Below are positions 26,419 to 34,647 of a DNA stretch of 64,000 bases, piece after piece. Location of the stretch: assembly GCA_046327755.1 (NCBI GenBank), contig JAXLXW010000014.1:61044-125043 (forward strand). Direction: 5' to 3'. This DNA comes from SCN-70-22 sp046327755 (GTDB lineage: Bacteria; Gemmatimonadota; Gemmatimonadetes; Gemmatimonadales; Gemmatimonadaceae). Position 1 is the first letter of the stretch; each line of letters opens with the position of its first letter. The translations under genes were made by a program, and so were the position numbers. The notes under the pieces were generated by a model. That model had not been told where the DNA came from. It was given only the letters and a program-made list of their open reading frames with translations, and made no database searches.

Positions 26419-27323
26419 CCGTCCGATGCGTGGCACGCGCGGCACGCGTGGCCGTCTGGCTGGCAGTGGCCTGCGCCACCTCCGCCTGCTCCGCGGAGCA
26501 GAAGCCCTCGGCGACGCCTCGGGCGCCGTCCGAGGCAGTCCTGGAGGTCGTCGCGACCGAGTACGCCTTTCAGTCGCCTGACTCCGTTGCCCCGGGGCGC
26601 ACCGTCGTGCGCCTCAAGAACCTCGGGCGGGTGGTCCACGAGCTGGTCCTCATGAAGCTCAAGCCAGGCGTCCCGATGGATTCGCTCGTCGCGCTTCGCG
26701 AGAAGCGCGAGGGATTCCGGAAGTTCATTGACGGCGGGAGCGCCGTGCTCTTCGCGCCGCCGGGCGCACTCGGCGACGGTGAGCTGATGGTCGACTTCGA
26801 ACCCGGACGCGACTACGTCGTCTGGTGCAACTTCCGCGATGGCGAGGGGAAGCCCATGCACTCGGCGCTGGGGATGTACCGCCGCATCCGGGTGCCCAAG
26901 GCGCCACCAACGGTTGCGCAGGCAACACCGGCGACGGCCAAGGTGCCGGTGCGAGACGTCGTCGTGCTCGCCGGCGACTATCGCTTCGCGGTCTCCGACA
27001 CGCTGGACGCCGGCGCGGTCGAACTGCGCATTCGCAACGTGGGGCGCATGCGTCACGAGGTGGCATTCGGACGACTCAAGGCCGGTGTCTCTGCACGCGC
27101 CTTCCTCGAGCAGATGCAGAAGGGAGCAGATATCGACTCCCTGTACGACGACGACGGGGCGATCGTCACCGCCTATCCGGACGACGACAACCGGACTGCC
27201 ATTCGCGCCGAGCTGCGCCCTGGGCACGAGTACATCATCCTGTGCGAGTTCCGCGACGCGCCGGGCCAGCCGTCGCACGTGGAGCTGGGAATGTCGAAGG
27301 GGATTGTCGTGCGGGGGAACTGA
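26415..27323 (+). CDS. Lipoprotein with two tandem cupredoxin domains
   Basis: 302 residues. A lipobox (ATSAC) gives lipidated Cys25. Two homologous domains follow, about residues 42-160 and 180-300. Each keeps a full set of type-1 copper ligands with identical spacing: His75, Cys138, His149, Met154 in the first and His214, Cys277, His288, Met293 in the second (Cys-11-His-5-Met). The first His lies in VHELV or RHEVA. The start ATG overlaps the TGA of the FAD/GcvT gene, so the two are translationally coupled. A role as an electron acceptor or carrier outside the cytoplasm is plausible. A direct link to the cytoplasmic dehydrogenase is inference. The final codons are inside a terminator hairpin. 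Confidence 0.78.
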   Translation: MTVRCVARAARVAVWLAVACATSACSAEQKPSATPRAPSEAVLEVVATEYAFQSPDSVAPGRTVVRLKNLGRVVHELVLMKLKPGVPMDSLVALREKREGFRKFIDGGSAVLFAPPGALGDGELMVDFEPGRDYVVWCNFRDGEGKPMHSALGMYRRIRVPKAPPTVAQATPATAKVPVRDVVVLAGDYRFAVSDTLDAGAVELRIRNVGRMRHEVAFGRLKAGVSARAFLEQMQKGADIDSLYDDDGAIVTAYPDDDNRTAIRAELRPGHEYIILCEFRDAPGQPSHVELGMSKGIVVRGN

Positions 27324-27339
27324 ATGCCTCCCGCACGAC
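27306..27339. terminator. Hairpin spanning the cupredoxin stop codon
   Basis: Arms GTCGTGCGGG and CCCGCACGAC pair perfectly over 10 bp and extend by a wobble and a G-C pair around a loop of about 10 bases. The TGA stop (27321-27323) lies in the loop. It sits between convergent genes and has no T-run. Confidence 0.55.
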
Positions 27340-27371
27340 GGCACCCGCGAGGAACTCCGGGAGTCTGGGCC

Positions 27372-29555
27372 TCAGGGAGCCAGCGTCACCGATAACCGAA
27401 GGGTGCGAGGGGCGCCGGGAAGGATGTTGTTGTTCCCTTGCGCCGTCGCGAAATAGTCGGCGCCGAGCACGTTTTCGAGATTCGCCTGTACGCGAAGGTC
27501 ACCGCTGAGCGCGAGATAGAGCGCGCCATCCCAGCGGGTGAACGCCGGGAGTCGGACGGCATTGTCGATCGCTGCGTAACTCTCGCCCTGGTGCACGACA
27601 CCGACGGCAACGCCGACACGGCGTTGCAGCTGAAGGCGATTCCACGCGGTGAACGACTGCCCGGGAACCAGCGGCACTGTCGCACCGGCGCGAGACGTTG
27701 TCGTCGCACGGCGAATGCGTGCCGTCTGGGAGGCCCACGCCGCCGTGAACTGCCAGCGAGCCGTGACTGAGCCGCCGATCCCCACCTCCGTGCCCGTGGA
27801 ACGCTGCGCCCCGGTCTGCACGATACGCCCGGGAACGTTCGGATCGACCGCACGCGTGTTCGTGCGGTCCAGCTGGTACAGCGCGGTCGTGATCGCGATG
27901 TCGCGGTTCACGTCCCACTTCACGCCGAGTTCGCGATTGGTGAAGCGCTCCGGCGAGAGCGATTCGCTCGTCGCGTCGAGCGACGAGAACTGGTCGCCGG
28001 CGCTCGGCAGCGACGACGTGGCGAGCGATCCGTAGAACGAGATCGACGCGTTCGGCTTCAACACGAGTCCGGCGCGCGGCGAGGCGAGGACATCGGTGCG
28101 CCGCCGGTCGTCGCTCGTGCGATGATTGGTCACTCGCAGGTCGAAGCGTTCCATGCGCATCCCCAGCACGGTCTGCAGGTGACGGCCGAGCTCGAGCTGG
28201 TGCTGTGCGAAACCGGCGACGATGCCGGCCGTCGCCGTGTTGTCGGCGTCGGACGCGCTCTGCCGGAAGCTCAGCGGGAGCGAGACCGTTGGTGACGCGA
28301 GCGCGACCTGTCGCGTCGTCTGCGTTCCGTCGAAGTAGCCGGTCTCGCGAAAGTTGTTGGTGCGCTGCGAGCCGACCTCCATTCCGACCACCAGCGTGTG
28401 TCCGAACTCCGCCGTGCGATGCCTCACCACGACCTCGGACTGGGAGAGGAGGTTCTGGCGCGCCGTCTCGTTGCGATATGCCGTCAGCGCGTAGGTCGAG
28501 CGGTCCTGTGCGACCGAGCCCGGCACCGTGTTCTGGTAGTGCTTGTCGTACTGCGTCAGGTGCAACCGCGTGCGGAGCTGTACGCTGTTCCCACCATCGT
28601 GCTCCACGCTCAGGCGCGCAGCGTTCACGCGCGTGTGCGCCGCGTGCGCGGACGGATCGCCAAAGAAGGTGCGCGACACCCCGGTGATGGGTGCGCCGCC
28701 GACCGACGGGACGCCGCGGTCCGTGGTGCGGCGATCGGAGAAGTGCTCGAGTCCCAGGCGAAGGGCGGTGGCGCCGTTCATCCAGGCCAGTGTCGGGTTC
28801 ACGCCGACGCGATCGAGATCGACGTGCGCGCGGTAGCTCGCCGAGCGCTCCAGAACACCATTGACTCGGACGGCGGTGCTGCTCGAGAGTGCGTCGCCTG
28901 CATCGAACACGCCGCGTGCGTGCGCGAAGCTCCCGCCTTCCACGGTCAACTCGCGCCTGCGGGCCCACTGCGCCTCGCGCAGGACGCGGTTGATCACACC
29001 GCCGCCACCGCCGCGCCCGAATGCCAGGGCATTGCTTCCCCTGAGCAGTTCGACGCGCTCGACGTTGTACGTGTCCCGGAGGTACTGGGCGTCGTCGCGA
29101 ACGCCATCGATGTAGAGATCGGCGGTCGACGCATTCCCACGGATCACGGGTGCATCGCGATGTCCCTCGCCCTGCGCCATCGAGACGCCGGCGACGTAGC
29201 GCGTGACGTCACTCATGGACTGCATCGCCTGGTCGGTCAGTTGTGCCCGTGGCACGATCGAGATGGCCTGCGGTACATCGCGAACCTCGGCTTCGGTGCG
29301 CGTCGCACTTCGGATGCGTCGCGCGACATATCCGTGAGATGCTGCGTTCGCGCCGCGCACGCGCACCGTATCGAGCACCGAGTGAGGGCGCGATGTGCGA
29401 ACGGTGGTCGAGTCCTGCGCTGGCAACCGGGGGGCGAGACTCGCGACGGTGGCGAGGCAGGCAGCGGCGAGTCGACACGCGATGCATCGCCGATTGGTGC
29501 GAAAAGGCCCGACGATCGGCGTGCGAATCGTTGAGTGGGAGCGTCCAGCGAGCAT
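27372..29555 (-). CDS. TonB-dependent siderophore-type receptor
   Basis: About 727 residues from the ATG at 29555; a GTG at 29564 is an equally possible start. A long basic N-region precedes the signal peptide, cut near RLPAQDS. The plug domain carries DVPQAISIVPR, VIRGNASTADLYIDGVRD and VERVELLRGSNALAFGRG, characteristic of siderophore-receptor plugs. A beta-barrel of about 500 residues follows, ending in TLRLSVTLAP rather than the usual terminal aromatic. The receptor should import a ferric chelate with energy from TonB, which is not in the window. A Fur-box-like inverted repeat lies about 70 bases upstream. It converges with the cupredoxin gene. Confidence 0.9.
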   Translation of the reverse strand: MLAGRSHSTIRTPIVGPFRTNRRCIACRLAAACLATVASLAPRLPAQDSTTVRTSRPHSVLDTVRVRGANAASHGYVARRIRSATRTEAEVRDVPQAISIVPRAQLTDQAMQSMSDVTRYVAGVSMAQGEGHRDAPVIRGNASTADLYIDGVRDDAQYLRDTYNVERVELLRGSNALAFGRGGGGGVINRVLREAQWARRRELTVEGGSFAHARGVFDAGDALSSSTAVRVNGVLERSASYRAHVDLDRVGVNPTLAWMNGATALRLGLEHFSDRRTTDRGVPSVGGAPITGVSRTFFGDPSAHAAHTRVNAARLSVEHDGGNSVQLRTRLHLTQYDKHYQNTVPGSVAQDRSTYALTAYRNETARQNLLSQSEVVVRHRTAEFGHTLVVGMEVGSQRTNNFRETGYFDGTQTTRQVALASPTVSLPLSFRQSASDADNTATAGIVAGFAQHQLELGRHLQTVLGMRMERFDLRVTNHRTSDDRRRTDVLASPRAGLVLKPNASISFYGSLATSSLPSAGDQFSSLDATSESLSPERFTNRELGVKWDVNRDIAITTALYQLDRTNTRAVDPNVPGRIVQTGAQRSTGTEVGIGGSVTARWQFTAAWASQTARIRRATTTSRAGATVPLVPGQSFTAWNRLQLQRRVGVAVGVVHQGESYAAIDNAVRLPAFTRWDGALYLALSGDLRVQANLENVLGADYFATAQGNNNILPGAPRTLRLSVTLAP

Positions 29556-29564
29556 CGTGTTCAC

Positions 29565-30277
29565 AAGGTGACGTCATCGCCCTCCGCGGCTGATAGCCAC
29601 ATTGGCGCGAGCGTTGCGGCATAGTTGAGAATGTCTCTCAATATCGGTGACGTAGCATATCGGCTAATTCCGAGTATGTCAATCGGGAATCGGAGCGTTC
29701 GCTCCCTCGAACGATTTCTCACGTGCGAAGCGTCTGCGTCCGCGTCTGCGTCTGCGTTGGCGTTCCGCGCGACGGCGCTCGTGGTGCGAGACGGATCGGT
29801 CGTCGACGGTTCCTCGCGCGCCATGACGCTCGGCGATGCCGTGCTCGCGTCACCGTGCTCGCATTGCCACGCCGGCGCAGTCGCTCTGATCGTTGGCAAT
29901 CATTGGCAGTTCTCGAGACCGTGCGGTATCGCGCCGAATCGCGAGTGTGTCGCGCGCGCTCGCACGTCGATGTCGCGGCCGCGCGGAGTGCATTCGCGCC
30001 TTCGCCGCGGACGGAACCACACGCTGTAGGCGAAACCAACGCGCCGTGTCAAACGCGCGGGACTCGCCCACACCAACCGATCGCTTCGTCCCTGATCGAG
30101 TGAAAAACGCGAGGGAGACAGCGGGATTGAACGACGCTTTCGCTCCATGCGAGAACGCATTGGCGGCGTGGAGCGTAAGCACTAAGTTCGACTGCGATTT
30201 TGTATACAGTGCCGCGAACACTCTTGGGTCGCACGACGCGCGGCGCCGCCCTCCCACGCCACTCTCTGGAGTTGCAC
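29565..30277. other. 713-base divergent intergenic region
   Basis: Between the TonB receptor (minus) and the SusC gene (plus). It is visibly less GC-rich than the flanking genes. It holds the Fur-like repeat, a six-base tandem repeat (29731-29766, units CGTCTG with variants), and an AT-rich patch at 30180-30210 containing TATACAGT that could be part of the SusC promoter. Short open frames on both strands show no codon bias or family similarity and are not called. Confidence 0.6.
29625..29641. promoter_or_regulatory. Fur-box-like inverted repeat upstream of TonB receptor
   Basis: TTGAGA and TCTCAA flank a 5-base spacer (TTGAGAATGTCTCTCAA). The sequence resembles Fur-family boxes and stands in an AT-richer patch 61-86 bases upstream of the receptor start. 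Iron control of the receptor is inferred from position and resemblance only. Confidence 0.45.
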
Positions 30278-33200
30278 ATGTCGTTCACCAAGGGGCACCA
30301 TGTGGCCCCCCGGCTCGTGCGCGTCGCCGGTACACTCGCCGTCGCGCTGACGATGGGTGTCGCCAGTGTCGCGCAGGCGCAAACGGGGACCCTCGCCGGC
30401 CGCGTCACCGACGCCGCCGCTGACGTTCCACTTCCGGGAGTGACCTTGCAGGTCGAGGGGACCCGCTTCGGCGCTGGGACGGCCAATGACGGACGTTACC
30501 GCATCGCGGGTCTTCAACCCGGGAGCTATGTCATCGTTGCGCGCCGCCTGGGCTACAACCCGCAGCGCCAGACGGTGACGGTGAGCGCGGGGAGCGAGGC
30601 CACGGCTAACTTCCGGTTGCAGGCCAGCGCCATCGCCCTCGACCAGGTCGTCGTGACAGGGACGGCGGGGGCGCAGGAGAAGCGCTCCATCGGCAACTCG
30701 ATCACCACGATCTCGGCGAGCGAGGAACTCGCCAAGTCCGCGGCCCCCAACCTCGGCGCGCTGCTCAATGCCCGCGCCACGGGGGTGACGATTCTCCCGC
30801 GCTCAGGGCGACTCGGGGCCGGCCCTTCGGTGCAGATTCGCGGCCGCGCGTCGTTGTCGCTCGAGAACTCGCCGCTCCTCTACATCGACGGCGTGCGCGT
30901 CAACAACTCGACGGCCACGGGTCCGGTCGGCGTCTCGGGCGGTCTGGGCGGGCAGGGGGCGCAGTTCGGCGGGCGCTTGAACGACCTCAATCCCGAGGAC
31001 ATCGAGAGCATCGAGATCATCAAAGGGCCGGCCGCCGCCACCATTTATGGTACTGAAGCGGCCAACGGCGTCATTCAGGTCATCACCAAGCGCGGCGCCG
31101 CCAACAGCGCCCCGCAGGTGGCGATTGGGGCCGAGGTCGGCTCGCTGTCGTTCTACGACGCGGCGAACCGCATCAACACCAACTACGCCAAGAACTCCTC
31201 CGGTACGGTCGTCCCGTGGAACGGGCTGCAGCAGGAGATCGATTCCGGGCGCGGCTTCTACAAGACGGGGCAGACGCGCCGCTACAACGGGTCCGTCTCC
31301 GGCGGGCGCGACCTGTTCCGCTACTACGTGGGTGGATCGTACCAGAATGACCTCGGCATCGAGCCGAACAACACGCTCGGGCAGATGTCGTTCCGCGCCA
31401 ACGTGAGCGCCGCGGTGCGTCCCAGCACCGACATCACGGCGAGTCTTGGGAGCATCATCCTGCGCAACCGCCTCGGCATGGACTACGGCGCCTCGCCGCT
31501 GCTCGGCGCACAGGTGGGGCACGCGCTCCTCTTCCCGGCCACGCGCGGCTTCTTTGCCGTGTCGCCGGAGATCCCGCAAACGCTGTACGACAACACGAGC
31601 AACGTGAACCGCTTCACCGGGAGCGTGCAGGTCAACAACCGCCCGACGAGCTGGTTCACCCATCGCGCCATCCTCGGCGTCGACCAGAGCAGCGAGGACG
31701 CGCGCGCGCTGGAGCGCTTCGCGCCACCCGAACTGGCCAAGGTGATGTCGCCGGCGGCGGCTGGCGGGCGCGTCGGGCAAACGATTCGCAACAACTCGCT
31801 GTTCACGGCGGAGTACGGCGGATCGGCGAAGCTCAAGGTCGGGAACGCCCTCGTGTCGACGTCGTCGTTCGGCGGGCAGTTCTACCGCACGGAACTCAAT
31901 ACGTCCTTCCTGGGCGGCTTCGGCTTCGCCGGCCCGGGGCTGACGCTCGTCTCGGCCGCGGCGACACAGGTGGCGGCGACGCAGCAGCAGATCCTCAACA
32001 CCACGATTGGCGCCTACGGCGAGCAGCAGTTCGCCTGGCGCGATCGCCTGTATGTCACGGCGGCGCTGCGCGTCGACAACAACAGCGCCTTCGGCGACGA
32101 CTTCAAGTGGGTCACCTATCCCAAGGTCAGCGCGTCGTGGGTGGTCAACGAGGAGGACTTCTGGAAGCTCGACGACATGATCCAGACCTTCCGCCTGCGT
32201 GCCGCGTACGGCGCCTCGGGTCGGCAGCCTAACGCCTTTGCCGCGCTCCGCACCTTCACGCCGGTGACCGGCCCGACGGGCGGGACGGCGGTGACGCCGG
32301 GGTCGCTCGGAAACCCGGACCTCAAGCCTGAAGTCGGCAAGGAACTGGAGGTAGGCTTCGAGGCGGGCCTCTTCAATCGCCTCTCGCTCGACTTCACGTA
32401 CTTCACCAAGACGACGAAGGACGTGATCGTCAGCCAGGCCGTAGCCCCATCGGCGGGCTTCCCTGGGCAGCAGTTCCGCAACCTGGGCGAAGTGAGCAAC
32501 TCGGGCATCGAACTCGCCGCGACGTTGCAGGCGTTGCAGCGCCGCAGCGTGTCCTGGGAGGTGACCGGCAAGGTCGCGACCAACAAGGATCGCATCGAGG
32601 ATCTCGGCGGCTTGCCGTCGGTGATCGCCACCGCGGGGCCGGCCAACATCGTCGGCTATCCCATCGGCGGCATCTTCGTGCGTCGCATCGCATCCGCCGA
32701 TCGTGACGCGAATGGCGGTGCCACGAACATCCTCTGCAGCGACGGCAAGGGCTCGACGCTCGCCTGTACGTCGGCGCCATTCCTCTACATCGGGACGCCG
32801 ACCCCCAAGATGACCGGGGCCATCACCAACACGGTCACCGTCGGGCGCAACCTGCGCCTCTACGCGCTCGTCGACTTCCGCAACGGGAACCGCAACTACA
32901 ACGCCGTCGAGCTGCTGCGCTGCGGTGCGCAGCTGGGCGTTGGGTTGTGCGACGTCAACTACAACCCGTCCAAGTACGACGTGAAGTACGTGGCGCAGGC
33001 GCGGGGAACGGCGGTGAGTCAGGGGACGACGGAGACCTACTTCCAGGACGCGTCGTTCGTGAAGCTGCGTGAAGTCTCGGCGACCTACACGCTGCCGGAG
33101 CGCTGGCTCCGCAAGCGCGCCTCCATCACGCTCGCCGGGCGCGAGCTCAAGACCTGGACCGACTATCGCGGCCTGGATCCCGAGTCGAACGTCAACAACG

Positions 33201-33283
33201 CCGCCACGACGGCGCAGACGATCGACCAGGCGACCACGCCGAACCTCATGCGCTTCATCGCGACCTTCAACATTTCGTGGTAA
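30278..33283 (+). CDS. SusC/RagA-type TonB-linked outer membrane protein
   Basis: About 1001 residues. A signal peptide ends at VAQAQ. A carboxypeptidase-regulatory-like beta-sandwich follows (residues about 36-120, GTLAGRVTDAAADVPLPGV). The TonB plug contains LYIDGVRVNN and DLNPEDIESIEIIKGPAAATIYG (core shown: EIIKGPAAATIYGT), the SusC/RagA signature. The rest is a large barrel ending in ATFNISW with a terminal aromatic. With its SusD partner 2 bases downstream it should form a pedal-bin importer for glycans or peptides. The ATG at 30278 gives the correct signal peptide; the frame begins 78 bases earlier without features. The cargo is unknown. Confidence 0.92.
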   Translation: MSFTKGHHVAPRLVRVAGTLAVALTMGVASVAQAQTGTLAGRVTDAAADVPLPGVTLQVEGTRFGAGTANDGRYRIAGLQPGSYVIVARRLGYNPQRQTVTVSAGSEATANFRLQASAIALDQVVVTGTAGAQEKRSIGNSITTISASEELAKSAAPNLGALLNARATGVTILPRSGRLGAGPSVQIRGRASLSLENSPLLYIDGVRVNNSTATGPVGVSGGLGGQGAQFGGRLNDLNPEDIESIEIIKGPAAATIYGTEAANGVIQVITKRGAANSAPQVAIGAEVGSLSFYDAANRINTNYAKNSSGTVVPWNGLQQEIDSGRGFYKTGQTRRYNGSVSGGRDLFRYYVGGSYQNDLGIEPNNTLGQMSFRANVSAAVRPSTDITASLGSIILRNRLGMDYGASPLLGAQVGHALLFPATRGFFAVSPEIPQTLYDNTSNVNRFTGSVQVNNRPTSWFTHRAILGVDQSSEDARALERFAPPELAKVMSPAAAGGRVGQTIRNNSLFTAEYGGSAKLKVGNALVSTSSFGGQFYRTELNTSFLGGFGFAGPGLTLVSAAATQVAATQQQILNTTIGAYGEQQFAWRDRLYVTAALRVDNNSAFGDDFKWVTYPKVSASWVVNEEDFWKLDDMIQTFRLRAAYGASGRQPNAFAALRTFTPVTGPTGGTAVTPGSLGNPDLKPEVGKELEVGFEAGLFNRLSLDFTYFTKTTKDVIVSQAVAPSAGFPGQQFRNLGEVSNSGIELAATLQALQRRSVSWEVTGKVATNKDRIEDLGGLPSVIATAGPANIVGYPIGGIFVRRIASADRDANGGATNILCSDGKGSTLACTSAPFLYIGTPTPKMTGAITNTVTVGRNLRLYALVDFRNGNRNYNAVELLRCGAQLGVGLCDVNYNPSKYDVKYVAQARGTAVSQGTTETYFQDASFVKLREVSATYTLPERWLRKRASITLAGRELKTWTDYRGLDPESNVNNAATTAQTIDQATTPNLMRFIATFNISW

Positions 33284-33285
33284 CC

Positions 33286-34644
33286 ATGCGACTCTCCAAC
33301 ACCATCGTGCGCCGCCCGCAGGCTCCGGCGCCTCGTGCGCGAGCGGCGTCGCAACGGACGCTCCTCGAGCGCTCCGCCGTTGCCGCGCTGCTCGTCGTGA
33401 GCGGTGCCTGCACCGAGGTCACCGCACTCAAGCAGGACAACCCGGGCCAGCTGTCGGCGGCGACGATCTACGTCCCGTCCAACGCACAGCTGCTCACCAA
33501 CGGCGCGATCGCCGACTTCGAGTGCGCCTTCTCGCGCTACGTTGTCGGGTCGGGACTGTTCTCCGACGAACTGTCCAACGCGATCGGCTCCGTCTCCAAC
33601 TACAACTACGATCGCCGCACGGTGCAGACGATCGAGACGTACGGCACCGGCGTCTGTGCCTCGAACCAGCAACCGCCGATCTACACGACGCTCTCGGTGG
33701 CGCGCGCGTCGGCCGATACGGTAGCCGCGAAGCTGCGTGGTTGGACGGACGCCCAGATGCCCGCGGGGGTCGTGCGGACGAAGCTGATCTCGCAGGCCGA
33801 AGCGTACGCCGGCTACAGCATCCTGCTCCTCGGCGAGTCGATGTGCACGGCGGCGATCAACCTTGGTCCGGAACTCACGCCGGCGCAGCTCTTTGCCCAG
33901 GCGAAGACGCGTTTCGACTCCGCGGTCGTCGCGGCGACGGCGGCCAACGACCAGGCGACGCTGAACTTCGCCCTGCTGGGTCGGGCCCGCACGCAGCTGA
34001 ACCAGAAGACGGCAGCATCGATTGCTGCCGCAGCCGCGGACGCAGCGCGCATCCCTGCCGGCTTCACGTACACCATCTCCGCGGACGGCGTGAACGTACG
34101 CCGCCAGAACTTCTCGTTCCTGTCCATCAACCAGAACTTCTGGAGCACGGTGGACGCCTCGTTCCGCGGGCTGACGATCGGTGGCTCGCCCGATCCGCGC
34201 GTCGCCGTGACCAACACCGGGCGTGCGGGGACGGCGCAGGGGACGACGATCTGGACGCCTGACAAGTACCCGGCGTTCACGACGGTCATGCCGATCACGC
34301 GCTGGGCCGAGGCGCAGTTCATCATCGCCGAGGCGCGCGCGGCAACGGGCGACCTGACCGGAGCGGCGGCAGCGATCAACGCGGTGCGTGCGACGCGCAC
34401 CGGGCTGCCGACGTATTCGACGACGGGGCAGACCGCCGCGCAGGTGCTCGACCAGATCGTCGAGGACCGCCGTCGCGAGCTCTTCCTCGAGGGGCACCGC
34501 CTCGGCGACATTCGCCGGTTAGGGTTGGCGTGGCTCCCGGCGGCAGGGACCCCGTATCCGGGCGGCGGCGGCACGTACGGCGACCAGACGTGCTTCCCGC
34601 TCCCGGACGCTGAGCGGATCAACAACCCGAACCTCGGGGGCTAG
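33286..34644 (+). CDS. SusD/RagB-family lipoprotein
   Basis: About 452 residues, shorter than typical 500-600-residue SusD proteins. A lipobox-like VVSGAC places the lipid on Cys42, after an unusually long basic N-terminus. SusD features are the helical TPR-like core, the conserved RWAEAQFIIAEARA segment and the C-terminal EDRRRELFLEGHRLGDIRR motif. The protein would sit at the cell surface as the lid of the SusC barrel. It starts 2 bases after the SusC stop, or overlaps it if the in-frame GTG at 33277 is used. Lack of a conserved early SusD segment suggests a divergent Gemmatimonadota subfamily. Confidence 0.87.
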   Translation: MRLSNTIVRRPQAPAPRARAASQRTLLERSAVAALLVVSGACTEVTALKQDNPGQLSAATIYVPSNAQLLTNGAIADFECAFSRYVVGSGLFSDELSNAIGSVSNYNYDRRTVQTIETYGTGVCASNQQPPIYTTLSVARASADTVAAKLRGWTDAQMPAGVVRTKLISQAEAYAGYSILLLGESMCTAAINLGPELTPAQLFAQAKTRFDSAVVAATAANDQATLNFALLGRARTQLNQKTAASIAAAAADAARIPAGFTYTISADGVNVRRQNFSFLSINQNFWSTVDASFRGLTIGGSPDPRVAVTNTGRAGTAQGTTIWTPDKYPAFTTVMPITRWAEAQFIIAEARAATGDLTGAAAAINAVRATRTGLPTYSTTGQTAAQVLDQIVEDRRRELFLEGHRLGDIRRLGLAWLPAAGTPYPGGGGTYGDQTCFPLPDAERINNPNLGG

Positions 34645-34647
34645 GCG

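Noticed and set aside
29625..30029. A 134-codon frame in the TonB-SusC intergenic region
   Set aside because: Low-complexity Ala-Ser run from the hexamer repeat, no start signal, no family, and an equally long antisense frame.
25142..34524. TTAGGG words resembling telomere repeats
   Set aside because: They are single copies within genes and belong to the dispersed octamer family; there is no tandem array.
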